Shown here in pieces: positions 12,660 to 23,226 of a stretch of DNA of 64,000 bases (positions are counted from its first letter, which is position 1; every line of letters starts with the position of its first letter). Under the pieces are notes generated by a model. The model was not told the origin of the DNA. It was given only the letters and a program-made list of their open reading frames with translations, and searched no databases. A program made the translations under genes and the position numbers. This DNA comes from Toxonevra muliebris (lineage: Eukaryota > Arthropoda > Insecta > Diptera > Pallopteridae): positions 82,391,235-82,455,234 of the forward strand of contig OY829326.1 in NCBI GenBank assembly GCA_963691655.1, given 5' to 3'.

Positions 12660-13922
12660 ATGTCGGCTTCAGTTGCAGTTGACGTGGTTAAGAACGACCT
12701 GCATTTGCGCTCGTTGAAGTTGTCGGGTCATGTGGGATTCGATAGTCTACCAGACCAACTGGTTAATAAAAGTGTACAGAATGGATTTGTATTCAATGTT
12801 ATGTGCATCGGTGAAACTGGTCTTGGAAAATCTACATTGATGGACACTCTTTTCAACACGAGCTTTGAGTCCACTCCAAGCCCTCATACATTGCCGAATG
12901 TCAAATTAAAGGCCCACACCTATGAGCTTCAAGAGAGCAATGTCCATCTTAAGCTTACCATATGCGATACAGTTGGGTACGGCGATCAAATAAATAAGGA
13001 TGATTCATTCAAAGCTGTGGTTGATTATAGCGATGCTCAGTTTGAAGCGTATTTGCAGGAAGAGTTGAGAATAAAGCGTTCATTGACTACTTGTCACGAT
13101 AGCCGCATACATGTTTGTTTGTATTTTATTTGCCCTACCGGGCATGGACTAAAGTCGTTGGACCTGGTTTGCATGAAAAAATTAGATAGCAAGGTTAATA
13201 TTATTCCCATAATCGCCAAAGCTGACACTATTTCAAAGGCAGAACTTCAACGTTTCAAGGCAAAGATTCTTCACGAGTTAAATGCAAATGGAGTCCATAT
13301 ATATCAGTTCCCCACAGATGATGAAACTGTAGCAGAGACAAACGCAATCATGAATGAGCATGTTCCATTGGCCGTTGTCGGCAGCACTGATTTTATTAAA
13401 GTCGGGAACAAACAGATTCGCGCTCGTCAGTACCCCTGGGGTACGGTACAGGTAGAGAATGAAATGCACTGCGACTTTGTTAAGCTTCGTGAAATGCTTA
13501 TACGTACAAACATGGAAGATATGCGTGAGAAAACACACACACGACATTATGAGCTTTATCGCCAAAAACGTCTTGAACAGATGGGGTTCAGTGATGTAGA
13601 CAGCGATAACAAGCCTATTTCGTTTCAACAAACATTTGAGGCCAAGCGCTCTAATCATTTAGCTGAATTGCAAGCTAAAGAAGAAGAAGTGCGTCAAATG
13701 TTTGTTCAGAGGGTTAAGGAGAAAGAGGCGCAATTGAAGGAGAGTGAAAAAGATTTGCATGCAAAATTCGATAAACTGAAACGCGATCATGCTGAAGAAA
13801 AACGTAAATTAGAGGAGGCTCGTAAAAAGCTTGAAGAAGATTTTGTTGAATTCAGTCGCGGAAAAGCGCAGATGGCTGTTTCGCACCACACTCTTACCTT
13901 GGGCAAAAACAAAAAAAAATAA
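12660..13922 (+). CDS. Septin, SEPT6 group (Sep2/Sep5-like), intronless
   Basis: Septins are GTP-binding proteins that form hetero-oligomeric filaments at cleavage furrows and cell cortex. The ATG at 12660 begins [10 protein letters not shown] (420 aa); an upstream in-frame TTG was rejected as start. Visible in order: polybasic/alpha-0 region, P-loop GETGLGKST at 51-59, G3 DTVGYGD at 103-109, G4 AKAD at 186-189, the septin unique element near [14 protein letters not shown], a coiled coil (roughly 325-400, [20 protein letters not shown]) and a basic tail ending GKNKKK. The order ...[17 protein letters not shown] is typical of the SEPT6/Drosophila Sep2-Sep5 branch. The whole ORF is uninterrupted; in Drosophila the Sep5 paralogue is a known retrogene of Sep2, so this could be the Sep5-like copy, but I cannot separate the two from sequence alone. 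Confidence 0.96.
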   Translation: MSASVAVDVVKNDLHLRSLKLSGHVGFDSLPDQLVNKSVQNGFVFNVMCIGETGLGKSTLMDTLFNTSFESTPSPHTLPNVKLKAHTYELQESNVHLKLTICDTVGYGDQINKDDSFKAVVDYSDAQFEAYLQEELRIKRSLTTCHDSRIHVCLYFICPTGHGLKSLDLVCMKKLDSKVNIIPIIAKADTISKAELQRFKAKILHELNANGVHIYQFPTDDETVAETNAIMNEHVPLAVVGSTDFIKVGNKQIRARQYPWGTVQVENEMHCDFVKLREMLIRTNMEDMREKTHTRHYELYRQKRLEQMGFSDVDSDNKPISFQQTFEAKRSNHLAELQAKEEEVRQMFVQRVKEKEAQLKESEKDLHAKFDKLKRDHAEEKRKLEEARKKLEEDFVEFSRGKAQMAVSHHTLTLGKNKKK

Positions 13923-14839
13923 ACTACTTTATTATTCAAGTTTATTTGAATTGCCTCTGGCTTACTCAAAATGTATTCCACTTATATTTTATATTAACAA
14001 ATCGACAATTATAGACATATTAATATACACAACATGTAACATTATAAAGTTTTCATTTATGTATATGTCAAACCACTGTTGCTCTAACAGTTAAAAATTA
14101 TGCCCATATCTTTTTACTCTATAATATTTATGCATTTACAATACAATTTGCGACAAGAGCACTAATAAAGGTTCCATAAATAAGTGTAGACTTAGAACCA
14201 TTTTTACAATATTCAGTTAAAAAACTCAGTTTTTAAGCTGACAAACTTGAAGCAAATCGAATTTTTGTGTTTTATTTTTTTTTTTAATTGCAACAGATTT
14301 AAAATTTTTTGTTAAACTTAATTTATATCAAAGTTTCAGTTAATATTTAACCGACCGTTGTAAAAACGATCCTTAAAAGTGTTCCGTGTAGTGTGTGTTG
14401 GTATTCATATATAACTTTGTATTTCAATATCGAATATATTAGTTTTACAATAATATAATCAATCATTTCTTTAAATCATAATAATTTCACTTAAAAATAT
14501 AACAACCGAACTTTGATATGCCTTAATAGGAATGTCAATTAGAAAAATATATTCGCATTGTTATGTTAACTTTAGGGAAAGATTTTTCTGATATACATAC
14601 TTCATTGCAATATTTATAAAAACTACATGTTTGGTAAACTATTACTACATTATTTTTCAATATAATTTCATAAAACTTTAAGATATATATATATATGAGT
14701 ACATTCATATAAAAGTATTTACTATATGCATATTACGCTCAATAAAATACGAAAACATCTGAAAAGATTTGAAAATTCACTTTAATTTTTTATTATTGTA
14801 AAAGAGTCAGTTGTCCGCTTCTTCGGCTTTTGAATCATT
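13923..14839. other. Septin 3' region
   Basis: AT-rich 3' UTR and flank with a poly(A) signal AATAAA at 14164-14169. No other feature recognised. Confidence 0.55.
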
Positions 14840-15214
14840 AGCTGTGTTTTATTCGCCAGTCAGTTTAACGTGCGAATAAAACGACCAAGTTGTTAAGTCT
14901 CTTTTTTTGTTATAATGTTATTCACAATGAAACTGCACAGCAGCTAAAGCTGAAACAATTTTTGGATTTCAGGTTTTGCGGTCAATAGCAGGCATTGTTT
15001 TTAGTTTTTACTCTTTATAAGAATATTTAACGATGATTTTAACTTAACTTTTTCACCGCCAGACATTTCAAATATTTTCCTTTTCTGTTTTTTGCTAAGT
15101 ATACATAACAGCTATAATTATACGTGTTATCTCTGCCGCCTTGTTGTTGTTTCCCATACGATTATCGCTGCTAGTTATACATAACTAGAAGCAAGTGGCG
15201 AATAAAACGCAGCT
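14840..15214. mobile_element. MITE with 18-bp terminal inverted repeats
   Basis: The left end AGCTGTGTTTTATTCGCC (14840-14857) is matched by the inverted right end GGCGAATAAAACGCAGCT (15197-15214) with one mismatch. Inside there is a second GCGAATAAAACG copy and a hairpin CTAGTTATACATAACTAG. It is about 375 bp with no coding capacity. The target duplication is unclear. Confidence 0.75.
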
Positions 15215-15934
15215 ATTGTTATAAGATTTAGTATAGTAGAAAAATTTCAGTGTATTTTTGAATCTTAGTCAACCTGAAAGCAGTTTGCGATTAACAAATT
15301 TATAAAACCGCCAAAATTTAGGGCAAAACGTACTTTTCAATACCGAAATGTACCTCACGAAAATTTTGTTGAATGCCTTTGCCTTTCTTTTGCTAAAGAT
15401 AAAAGCCCTTTTCAAAAATCGAGTTTCTGATGCATTAGTGGCTGTTCACACGGGCGCAAGCATGAACGCCTGTCTGAAAGAGGTAGAAGAAATAGGTAGT
15501 TACATTTTTACCGTATTTTGTGTTGTGGAAGTATTCTATAGCTTTTCTATAATAATAATAAGGTTCGATGAATCTTCGGACGAGGAGCCCAAGTGGAAAT
15601 TATGAGAATCCGAAGAAGATTGAGGGACGCCTCCAATGTTTTGGAGACTTAGTAAAAAATGTTCACGAGCAATTTTCGTCTGATCAAGGAGGCATTCATT
15701 GATATTCTGGCGATGATTGACAGCAAAAGAGTACTGGAGACTACAATATGTAGAACGTGGATTTATTATAGCTATAGATTGAAAGTCAGCAAGCAAAGCT
15801 GATGACATTGAATCTTCGAAAATCACAAAATTAATTAATTAAAATATGTTTTCACCCAAAATGTATAAATTTATATCGTAAATACTTACTTACTTTTACA
15901 GCACAAAAACCAAGCGGATCAATCAGAAAATTAC
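15215..15934. other. Interval with overlapping unassigned ORFs
   Basis: Open stretches occur on both strands (15348-15605 + and 15536-15826 -). Neither shows a family I recognise and they overlap antisense, so at most one could be a decayed transposon ORF. No gene is called. Confidence 0.3.
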
Positions 15935-16112
15935 AAGCGACTGGCAGTCGACAAATCGATTTGATCGATCAAATTGACATTGACAATATCTAATTCAAAA
16001 TTAGTCGATTCTTAGTCGGCAGTCGATCGAGATACGCAATATGCAAACTAAAATTAGTCGATCGTTGATCGACTGCAGTCGATAGTCGACAGGCGATCGA
16101 GATATGCAATAG
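15935..16112. repeat. GATCGA/GTCGAC-rich degenerate tandem repeat
   Basis: Two diverged units starting AAAATTAGTCGAT (about 16001 and 16053) each end in GCGATCGAGATAYGCAAT or a close variant. They are rich in GTCGAT, GATCGA and palindromes such as CGACTGCAGTCG and the hairpin GTCGATCGTTGATCGAC. No coding. Confidence 0.75.
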
Positions 16113-16390
16113 GGTCCTATATTAAAGTTTGGAAATTTTTTTAAAAAAGTGTATTAGGGGTTTAGCAAACGATATACTTTCATACGTGTGGCGTTGTACA
16201 TCGAAAAACGTACTTCCGAAAAAGGCGTAGTTTCGTATCATAATTTTAAAATTGCCCGCCCCAAAAGGTATAATTGCACCCTCAATCACAACCCTGTTAT
16301 TGAGCCATGGTAACTCCAACACTCCAGCAAATTCTAACTAAAGGCTAACATGGTAAAATGGTAAAAATAAGGTGATAGCAAGATTAGAAC

Positions 16391-16652
16391 AATTTCACCT
16401 TGGCAAAAACAACACATCTTTGTTGTAGCGTCGGATACCATAAAGTGTCAAAATCAGCCGCATAACAAGACAATAATAACACATATTTATTGCTGCGGCC
16501 ATAATGGCGCTATGCAAAGAATGTCAAAATGGAGAAAAAAGTAAACAAGCAATCAAAAGTGAACAATGATTTTGACAGCCAGTAGTATTGACCACGAAGA
16601 AAGAAGAAGAATGAGTTACTGGTAACTTCACCTAGCATAAATTCACCTTGCT
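16391..16652. mobile_element. Short non-coding repeat element, copy 1
   Basis: About 260 bp closely related to 52682-52945 across the full length, both beginning TTTCACCTTGGCAAAAACAA and ending in ...AAATTCACCTT. Shared internal blocks include AATGTCAAAATGGAGAAAAA and TATTGACCAC. The TTCACCTT at each end is in direct orientation. It has no ORF and its class is unknown. A preceding open stretch (16122-16322, -) is not recognised. Confidence 0.85.
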
Positions 16653-16680
16653 AAAGACGTTTTTCTTTATTAGCTCCGAG

Positions 16681-17267
16681 CAGTGATGTTAACTATACAA
16701 TAATTACTGTATTTTACAGTAATTTGATGATAGTTTATGGTCTGTACAGTAATACAGTAATTAGTTTAAATTATACAGCGTACAGTAGTATACAGTAAAG
16801 TGCCTCAACTCCCATACATAAAAAAGATCGGTCTTGTTGTACACCTCTAAAAATGAACCTCGGTTTATTTTATGGTGATTTCTAAAATATTTCAGCTCTA
16901 GCAATTATCGTTCATGAGCTGAACCATCTTGAAAAAACCTCTCAAAATCTCATTATCTCGAGTCTGCTAACAGATTTAAAAGAAAATGTATGCAGAATCT
17001 TAGAATTTTCAGTTAGAATGTCATTAGACAAAGTAACAATTTATCAACACATTTTTGGAATATTTAGATTCTTTAAATTTTTTTTGAATAAATTTAACAA
17101 TACCGCAGGAACCAGCCTCTGCAAGTTTTTTTACATCTCAGTAATTTAGGGTTAAAAATATCCAACCATCGCCTTTTTTCGTTTTTCCAGCATACACTAA
17201 TTTTGGGTGAATACAGTAATTTTTAAGGGATAGCGCAGGTATTTTAAAATGTTAGTTAACATCACTG
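16681..17267. mobile_element. hAT-like MITE with 8-bp target duplication
   Basis: It begins CAGTGATGTTAACTA and ends TAGTTAACATCACTG, a 15-bp perfect inverted repeat of the CA(G/R)NG type seen in hAT elements. Flanks are GCTCCGAG (16673-16680) and GCTCTGAG (17268-17275), an 8-bp duplication with one change. Repeated TACAGTA motifs (16711-16797) cluster just inside the left end, the usual position of hAT transposase subterminal sites. There is no coding sequence. 17268-17635 beyond it has no recognised content apart from GAGCAC-type repeats. Confidence 0.9.
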
Positions 17268-17639
17268 GCTCTGAGCAAAGCACGAGTTGTCAAAAAACAA
17301 ACGTAATTGTGTTTCTTTTTGTGTTCAGAGCGCACTTAGAGCGCGATCTACGTGCTCAGAAGAAATTAACTGAGCAGACAGAGCACGATTGAAAAAAATA
17401 TTTTTACAGAATATACAATAATTTGGAATGGCGGACAAAAGCTCAGAATAACTAATTTATCCATTTTGCAAGAAAAAAAAAAACAACAAACTAATTGAAA
17501 AAGCTTTGTTGAAAAATAAACTTAATTATAAACAGCTGTTATCTGACATTTTGTACTCTATGCGTTTTAAAATTGAATCAGAGTTGTTAGAACGTGCTCT
17601 ATGTGTTCGTGTTCTACTCTACTTCGTGTTCTGAGTTAA

Positions 17640-17819
17640 GGCTCAATTATGCATAAGTAACGGAACGTAACGTAACGTTGTCAACTGTCACATAAATATC
17701 TGCGGTATGGGCAGTGAGTGCAAGTGATTACCGAAATCGTAACGCAACGTAGAGTTCTATCTTCGATAGATTTTTATGTTCCGTTACGTTACGTTGCATT
17801 ACTTATGCATAATTGAGCC
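17640..17819. mobile_element. 180-bp MITE with about 40-bp TIRs
   Basis: Left end GGCTCAATTATGCATAAGTA is the inverted copy of the right end; homology continues through AACGTAACGTAACG. Flanks are TTAA on the left (17636-17639) and TTTA on the right, so the target could be TTAA (piggyBac-like) or a 3-bp site (PIF/Harbinger-like). It lies just upstream of asf1. Confidence 0.88.
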
Positions 17820-17993
17820 TTTAAAAAAGAAAAACGCCTTCAGATTCTATTAGGTTCGCATTCTCCAAAATAAAGGAAAGTCCTCACCTTACTATTTTGA
17901 TTTCAGTACAAGACACGGCGTTGCTGAAAGTTTGCAAACATTATAATCTGGCAGTTCTGGTGAAATCAACTGTCAACCTTCCAGTGGAATTTG

Positions 17994-18005
17994 TTTGGCG
18001 GGAAA
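17994..18005 (+). promoter_or_regulatory. E2F-type site upstream of asf1
   Basis: TTTGGCGGGAAA is a consensus E2F/DP motif, 241 bp before the asf1 ATG. S-phase histone chaperones are expected E2F targets. A possible 5'-UTR intron (GTATAT at about 18103 to TTTTAG at about 18178) would place the site close to the promoter. Function is inferred. Confidence 0.6.
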
Positions 18006-18246
18006 GTAAAATAACGCTGGAATTGTCAATTTATGTAGTGCCGTGTCCAACTTGTAATTTACGAAGTTTAATAAGGAAAATATATTTGTTCGCAATTAGA
18101 AAGGTATATTCTTCAAAATTTATATTGTCAAGATTCGTTGAAATGTTATAAATAAATTGTTTTTAGATATATTTTAGGTTTGGTAGAATCGTAAACGCAA
18201 TTGTCATCGAACGCATAATTCACATAGAGGCAGACCATTCGAAGGT

Positions 18247-18963
18247 ATGGCTAAAGTGCATATCACAAACGTTGTTGTGTTGGATAATCCGAGTAGCTTC
18301 TTCAATCCATTTCAATTTGAGCTTACTTTTGAATGTATAGAAGAGCTGAAAGAGGATTTAGAGTGGAAGATGATCTATGTCGGCTCTGCTGAGTCTGAGG
18401 AACACGATCAGGTTTTGGACACCATTTATGTGGGACCAGTGCCCGAAGGTCGTCACATATTTGTATTCCAAGCTGATCCACCAGATGTAACAAAAATTCC
18501 CGAACAAGATGCTGTTGGAGTAACAATCGTGTTACTGACTTGTTCTTATCGTGGTCAAGAGTTTGTGCGCGTTGGTTATTTCATCAATAATGACTACGCT
18601 GATCCGGAGATGCGAGAAAATCCTCCACCTAAGCCACTTTTCGATAAACTCACGCGTAATATCCTTGCAACAAAACCACGTGTTACCCGCTTCAAGATTA
18701 ATTGGGACGATGCGCCTTCTAATGGACTCTCAAATGGAAGTGGTATGCTTCCACATACCAACACTATGGACCATGATGATGACGATATTCACTGCGGCCC
18801 ATCTACATCAGCTGCTTCTACCTCCATGTCGGCGAACGTACATGATCAGAAGGTTTCCAATGTGCCTGAAGCATCCATGGATGACAATAGCTTAGCCATG
18901 CCTATAGAAAATGGCGTCAATGCACTGAATGAAAACTCAAATTCGCTGGCCATGGAGTGTTAA
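18247..18963 (+). CDS. asf1: Histone H3-H4 chaperone ASF1
   Basis: Asf1 carries H3-H4 dimers and hands them to CAF-1 and HIRA during replication-coupled and independent nucleosome assembly. The ATG at 18247 gives the universal start MAKVHITNVVVLDNPSSFFN, followed by the compact immunoglobulin-like core (about residues 1-155: FELTFECIEELKEDLEWK, LDTIYVGPVPEGRHIFVFQA, VLLTCSYRGQEFVRVGYFIN, then ENPPPKPLFDKLTRNILA and RFKINWDD). The remaining ~80 residues are a low-complexity acidic and Ser-rich tail (DHDDDDIH), as in fly Asf1, probably a Tousled-like-kinase target region. Length is 238 aa; the Drosophila protein is about 218. Single exon. A poly(A) signal follows at 19173. Confidence 0.98.
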   Translation: MAKVHITNVVVLDNPSSFFNPFQFELTFECIEELKEDLEWKMIYVGSAESEEHDQVLDTIYVGPVPEGRHIFVFQADPPDVTKIPEQDAVGVTIVLLTCSYRGQEFVRVGYFINNDYADPEMRENPPPKPLFDKLTRNILATKPRVTRFKINWDDAPSNGLSNGSGMLPHTNTMDHDDDDIHCGPSTSAASTSMSANVHDQKVSNVPEASMDDNSLAMPIENGVNALNENSNSLAMEC

Positions 18964-19172
18964 ATGATGCAGCATCAACATGTTTTTTGTACCTAAGCTA
19001 TTTATTACGGACTTCTCATTCGGAAGGCTGAATCACCCATCCTGTTAAGTTATTCCGTTCGATTCTATTTTTATAATTCTAATCGTAGCTCATAATTTAT
19101 TGTACTGTGTCATTATTATAATACAAAATTATCTGACAAAGTGCTAAATTGAGATCTTATGATATTTTACTC

Positions 19173-19178
19173 AATAAA
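19173..19178 (+). promoter_or_regulatory. asf1 poly(A) signal
   Basis: AATAAA 210 bp after the asf1 stop codon. 19179-20020 beyond it is AT-rich with no recognised gene or repeat. Confidence 0.6.
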
Positions 19179-21123
19179 GGAGGAGCACAGTTGCGAACGT
19201 AAAAATACAACGAAAGGTAAAGTTCTGTGCTGTTACCTTTTTTTATTTGGAGTTAACAAGTTTTCGCCGCTTTGACAAATTTTCTGTAGAAATGATATAC
19301 TTGTTTCCACAACAAAAATGGAACTGAAATGCAACAACCAATAACTAAGTAAATTAAAATTAATTTTATTTTAAAATTCTTTGCAAAAGTGTACTATTTG
19401 GGATTTGTTTTTGAAAAAAACTGTCACTTGATAACAAATCACCAGTTATTGTAAAAAAAGAAGCTAGTAGGTGTACGTCCAAAAATGTATTTCTGTTTCC
19501 AACCAAGTATCCCAACAATGATATGCCTGGAAAAGCAAGTTTACACGTTTGAGAGTTGTGATCACTTGGGACTCCCCATGTTCAATGTTAAATGACTCAG
19601 AGATGAATTACGGGGAATCTATCGTTGTTTTGTTTTAAAAGATTTTGTATTCTGTCTGCTCTTAGACGTGGAGACTAGTCTCCTGAAACTGTCAATAGTA
19701 TTGTAAAGGAATTAATTTTCAGAAACCAGCTATGAGGTGCAATACCGATGAAACGAACTGCAACGACTGTCAATATAATCCGCGGACATAAAGTATGAAT
19801 AGATAGGTTGGGGGTATTTGGTAAAACAAATATTTTACATTTCGTCTGGTATTTAAAATTAAAAATTTGCACGTGAACGTTTTGTTTCAATTTTATATCT
19901 TGATTGATTTTTTTAAGTACATTAGAATCTTTTTCTCCTGATTTCATGAAATTTGGCACGAATAAACTATTATTATATTGTAAGAAAAATTTAAAAGATT
20001 CACAATTGTAGAATATGTCTTACAGTGTCGGGCAAAACTAAAGCACGAACTTTTATCAACATTTAGTTCAATAAAATTAAAAAATATGCAAGTATGCACA
20101 AATTTTTTTTTGTTTTATAAATTTAGTAAGTATAATTATGCACTTGTTAAAACAAAATAATATTAAAAATTGGGTAATGTTTTTCTTTTTTTTACTAACA
20201 TTGCGCAATATGCTTAAACCTACCGCGACAAAACTAAAGCACATAATATTTTTCGCTTACTGTTACAATCAATTGTTAAAAATAAACAACAACAACCATC
20301 TTGAAACTAGAAACCCGTTATTTTGGAAAACAAAAAGCAGGTTTAAAAAAAAAATTAGATGCCTATAGAAATGGTTGGTTATCATTCACCGTCACCGTTC
20401 GCATTTCAGAATTTCGCTTTCCAAAATGGCTCGAAATAAGTATTCTGCACAATTTAATAAAGCTGAATCTGTGACATGCATTGTAAAAAAAATTTGTATT
20501 CGCTATTGCGTTAATTCCCGAGCTATAAGTAATTTTCACGCTTCCCATATTTAAATAGTAAATATGGAGGTGGCAGACCACGGGGCACAACCAAACGTGA
20601 GGGTTACGCTATCTTTCGGTTTATAAAAAAAGATCTTTTTTTATCTTGGAAATAAATTGCGTTTAAACATTTCACACAGGTTTATCTAACGACGAGCTGT
20701 GGAGGGTGGCTCAGCAACATACCAAAGCGTGAAAAAGCCATTTATTTCTCGAAAGAATCGACAGGCAAGGCTCGAATATTTAACCACGCACTTTAGCTGG
20801 GATACTGCCAAATGAAATACCGTGCTTTTTACTGATAAATCTGTATTTAACATGAAAGGTTGCGACGGATTGAAAATAGTGTGCAGACCCAAAGGGAAAC
20901 GATGAAATCCGCGTTATTTGAAAAGCACTGTATGATACGAGGGAGGGAACGCAATGGTCTGATAATTTTTCGATTCATAAAATAAGAGGTTTAATGGTCC
21001 GTCTGATGTGCAAAGATATTCTCCAGAATGCTGTGTACCTTATACGGAGGAAGATCTGCTGTTAATGCTTGTCTATCAGCACGATGACGATCCCAGCACG
21101 GTGTGTAAAAGAGTGGTTTGTTG

Positions 21124-22026
21124 TAGTGTCCGACCGAAACCGAAACCGAATTTCGGCCATTTTTCTAATATCCGGCCAAAACCGAAACTTTTTAATATAT
21201 CGCTCATTTACTGAAAGACTGTCATAAGTCAAAAAGTGAAAACAGATATGAAGATTCAAATTATGATAATAACTCGAATTCGACAAAATTCGAGTTGTGT
21301 TGTTATTGCTTGTGACCACAGATATGTTAAAAACAAAATTCAAATCATTTTAATTTTTTTTTAATTAAAACAAAAAAAAAACAATTTTTGTAAATTAGGG
21401 CGTACCAATTTTTTTTTTTTTGAAAGGTATTGTACGTTGACAGAAAAATTCTATATTAGATTCTGATCAACTTTGCTGAAGAAAGTATGGCAAAAAAATG
21501 GATCCTACCCCCCCCCGTAAAATTCGAAGAAGTTTCAGTATTACGCACTGTAGTTGTTTGAATAAAAATCGATAGTTACGTTTAATATTACTTTAACTTC
21601 TACGAATTTTACGGGGCGTAGGCTCCATTTTTTTGTCATAGAATATGGAACTCTTCTGTCGGAGTACTTTTCAAAAAAAAAAAAAAATTCATCCATACGA
21701 ATTGGTACGCCCTAATGTACATACTTACATATGTATACATAATATAACAAAAATACATTTACTTATTTTAACAATAAAGAAAATACATATTAAAGGCATA
21801 GGTACAAATGAAATTCACATTTTTATTTTAATATTCAAAATTGAATAACTTTATGTTATATGCTAAAAATAAAAACAGCCCTTTGCGTACTGAAATGCAA
21901 TTTACAGTAAAATTTATAAAGTTTCGGTTTCGGCCAAATATTCGGCCATATATTTTGCCGAAACCGAAACTTAGCCGTAACCGTATTTTTAGCAGAAACC
22001 GAAACCGAATATTCGGTCGGACATTA
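21124..22026. mobile_element. hAT-like MITE inserted in the Tc1 relic
   Basis: Ends TAGTGTCCGACCGAAACCGA and an inverted ...ATTCGGTCGGACATTA, rich in CCGAAA/TTCGGT repeats. Flanked by a perfect 8-bp duplication GTTTGTTG (21116-21123 and 22027-22034) that interrupts the Tc1 transposase frame. No transposase of its own is visible. The FRFR-rich open frames here are just the CCGAAA repeats. Confidence 0.92.
21395..21715. mobile_element. Third-level MITE with TTAGGGCGTACCAATT ends
   Basis: Perfect 16-bp inverted ends TTAGGGCGTACCAATT / AATTGGTACGCCCTAA, each followed inward by a poly-T or poly-A run, then a second inverted block around CCCGTAAAATTCG / GAATTTTACGGGG. It sits inside the 21124-22026 element. 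Confidence 0.88.
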
Positions 22027-22409
22027 GTTTGTTGCCAATAAGATCGGGATTTGATAGAGGACCACCCATCCACCCAATCTCAAAAAATAAATAGAAAATT
22101 GAAGATCGAAAAATTCAGCGCATTAAGGATAAAAACAAGGACTCCGTTTTTTTTATATCGGAGAATGAATAACATTTATGTGGACGTTTTGAGTAATTTT
22201 ATTGAATTCATGCCAACAGCTCTGAAAAATAATGGTTAATATTTTTATTTTATTTGAAAAATAATATTTTATTTCTTATATTTTATTACAACGAGTGTAT
22301 ATTCTTACTACATGCACAAAAAAAATGTCAGTCCAAGCATGTTTTACAATATTACTGAAGAAAATGCAAACAAGGAAGAATCCGTGCTTTAGTTTTGTCC
22401 GACACTGTA

Positions 22410-23226
22410 TGTATTTATATTGTCACATTACACAAAAAATCTCTCACGTTAAAAAATTTTAATGCCAAATTTGTTCTCCAAGTGCGTTATTGCGGGTTTT
22501 GTGGACCTTAAAACTAAGAAAATGACAAAATAAAGTTGCAAAAAAGACAGAAAAATCACAAAAAAAAAAGCATCATAAAGCTGAAACAAGGCACCAATTA
22601 ATTGGTTACAGTTTAAAATGTTTTTATTAAAAAAAATGTATTCAAATACTCTTTAAAACAAAGATTTATATCTGTCGAAATATAGGAATTTATATTTTAA
22701 GTTCGTATAGTTAAAGGCATTAAAGAGCTTACTTTAAAAAAAAAAAAAATGGAGTGAGAGGAAGCACGGCTAACGAAGTCGCCTTGTCCGAATTCAAAAC
22801 AGCTTTTGAATTTTGGACTGTGGAGCTTTCAGCAATATTTTGGCAGGGTCGCGATAAAATTCATTTGTCTTGCCCCCAACATGAGAAGTTATCATTTGCT
22901 CCTCCTTTTCTTAAATTCACCGTATTAATGTGCTTCTATCGGTTTACGTCCTGCTGTACATATTTTTTTCGCGACAAACGGAGCAAAAAAAATGTTTCCA
23001 TTTGTTCTAAAAACTTCATTTACAAAATATAGGTCATTAAAAATAGAACAAGATTAAAAACTTAACTTAACTTTATTAGTAATCATATGGTATAGGTATC
23101 ATTATATAAAAATTAATCAAAAGCTATTATGTCGTTACCGGAATAAGAACGCTGAAAATTAATTTGCAAATTTTGCGAGAAAACCCAACGAAAACAAAAA
23201 ATTAAGTTTCATTTTAATGATGTGGG
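22410..23226. other. AT-rich interval without recognised gene
   Basis: Contains an A-rich run near 22737. The 92-residue open stretch 22754-23032 (+) has no family I recognise and no coding signal that persuades me. Confidence 0.4.

Larger units (their letters stand above)
20023..22407 (+). mobile_element. Tc1-like transposon relic carrying nested insertions
   Basis: The ends CAGTGTCGGGCAAAACTAAA... and its inverse ...GTTTTGTCCGACACTG are flanked by TA at 20021-20022 and 22408-22409. Inside, broken frames read ARLEYLTTHFSWDTAK, then NTVLFTDKSVFNMKGCDG (the DD..D catalytic neighbourhood W..V.FTDES.F of Tc1 transposases) and LQNAVxPYTEEDLLLMLVYQHDDDP, typical of the second-aspartate region. 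Stops and frameshifts make it dead. The transposase is further split by the 21124-22026 insertion. Confidence 0.92.

Noticed and set aside
13278..13658. 126-residue minus-strand ORF
   Set aside because: Antisense shadow inside the septin coding sequence.
15348..15826. Two antisense-overlapping ORFs as a small gene
   Set aside because: No family, no splice or start evidence, and mutual overlap; probably chance or decayed repeat.
17897..18151. 84-residue ORF upstream of asf1
   Set aside because: Overlaps the asf1 promoter/5' UTR with an E2F site, has no recognised domain, and starts next to a splice-acceptor-like TTTCAG.
21062..22073. Overlapping ORFs with FRFR/FRFRP runs on both strands
   Set aside because: They are CCGAAA/TTCGGT repeats at the ends of a MITE, not protein genes.
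22754..23032. 92-residue ORF
   Set aside because: No recognised domain, follows an A-run, and composition is like the surrounding non-coding DNA.
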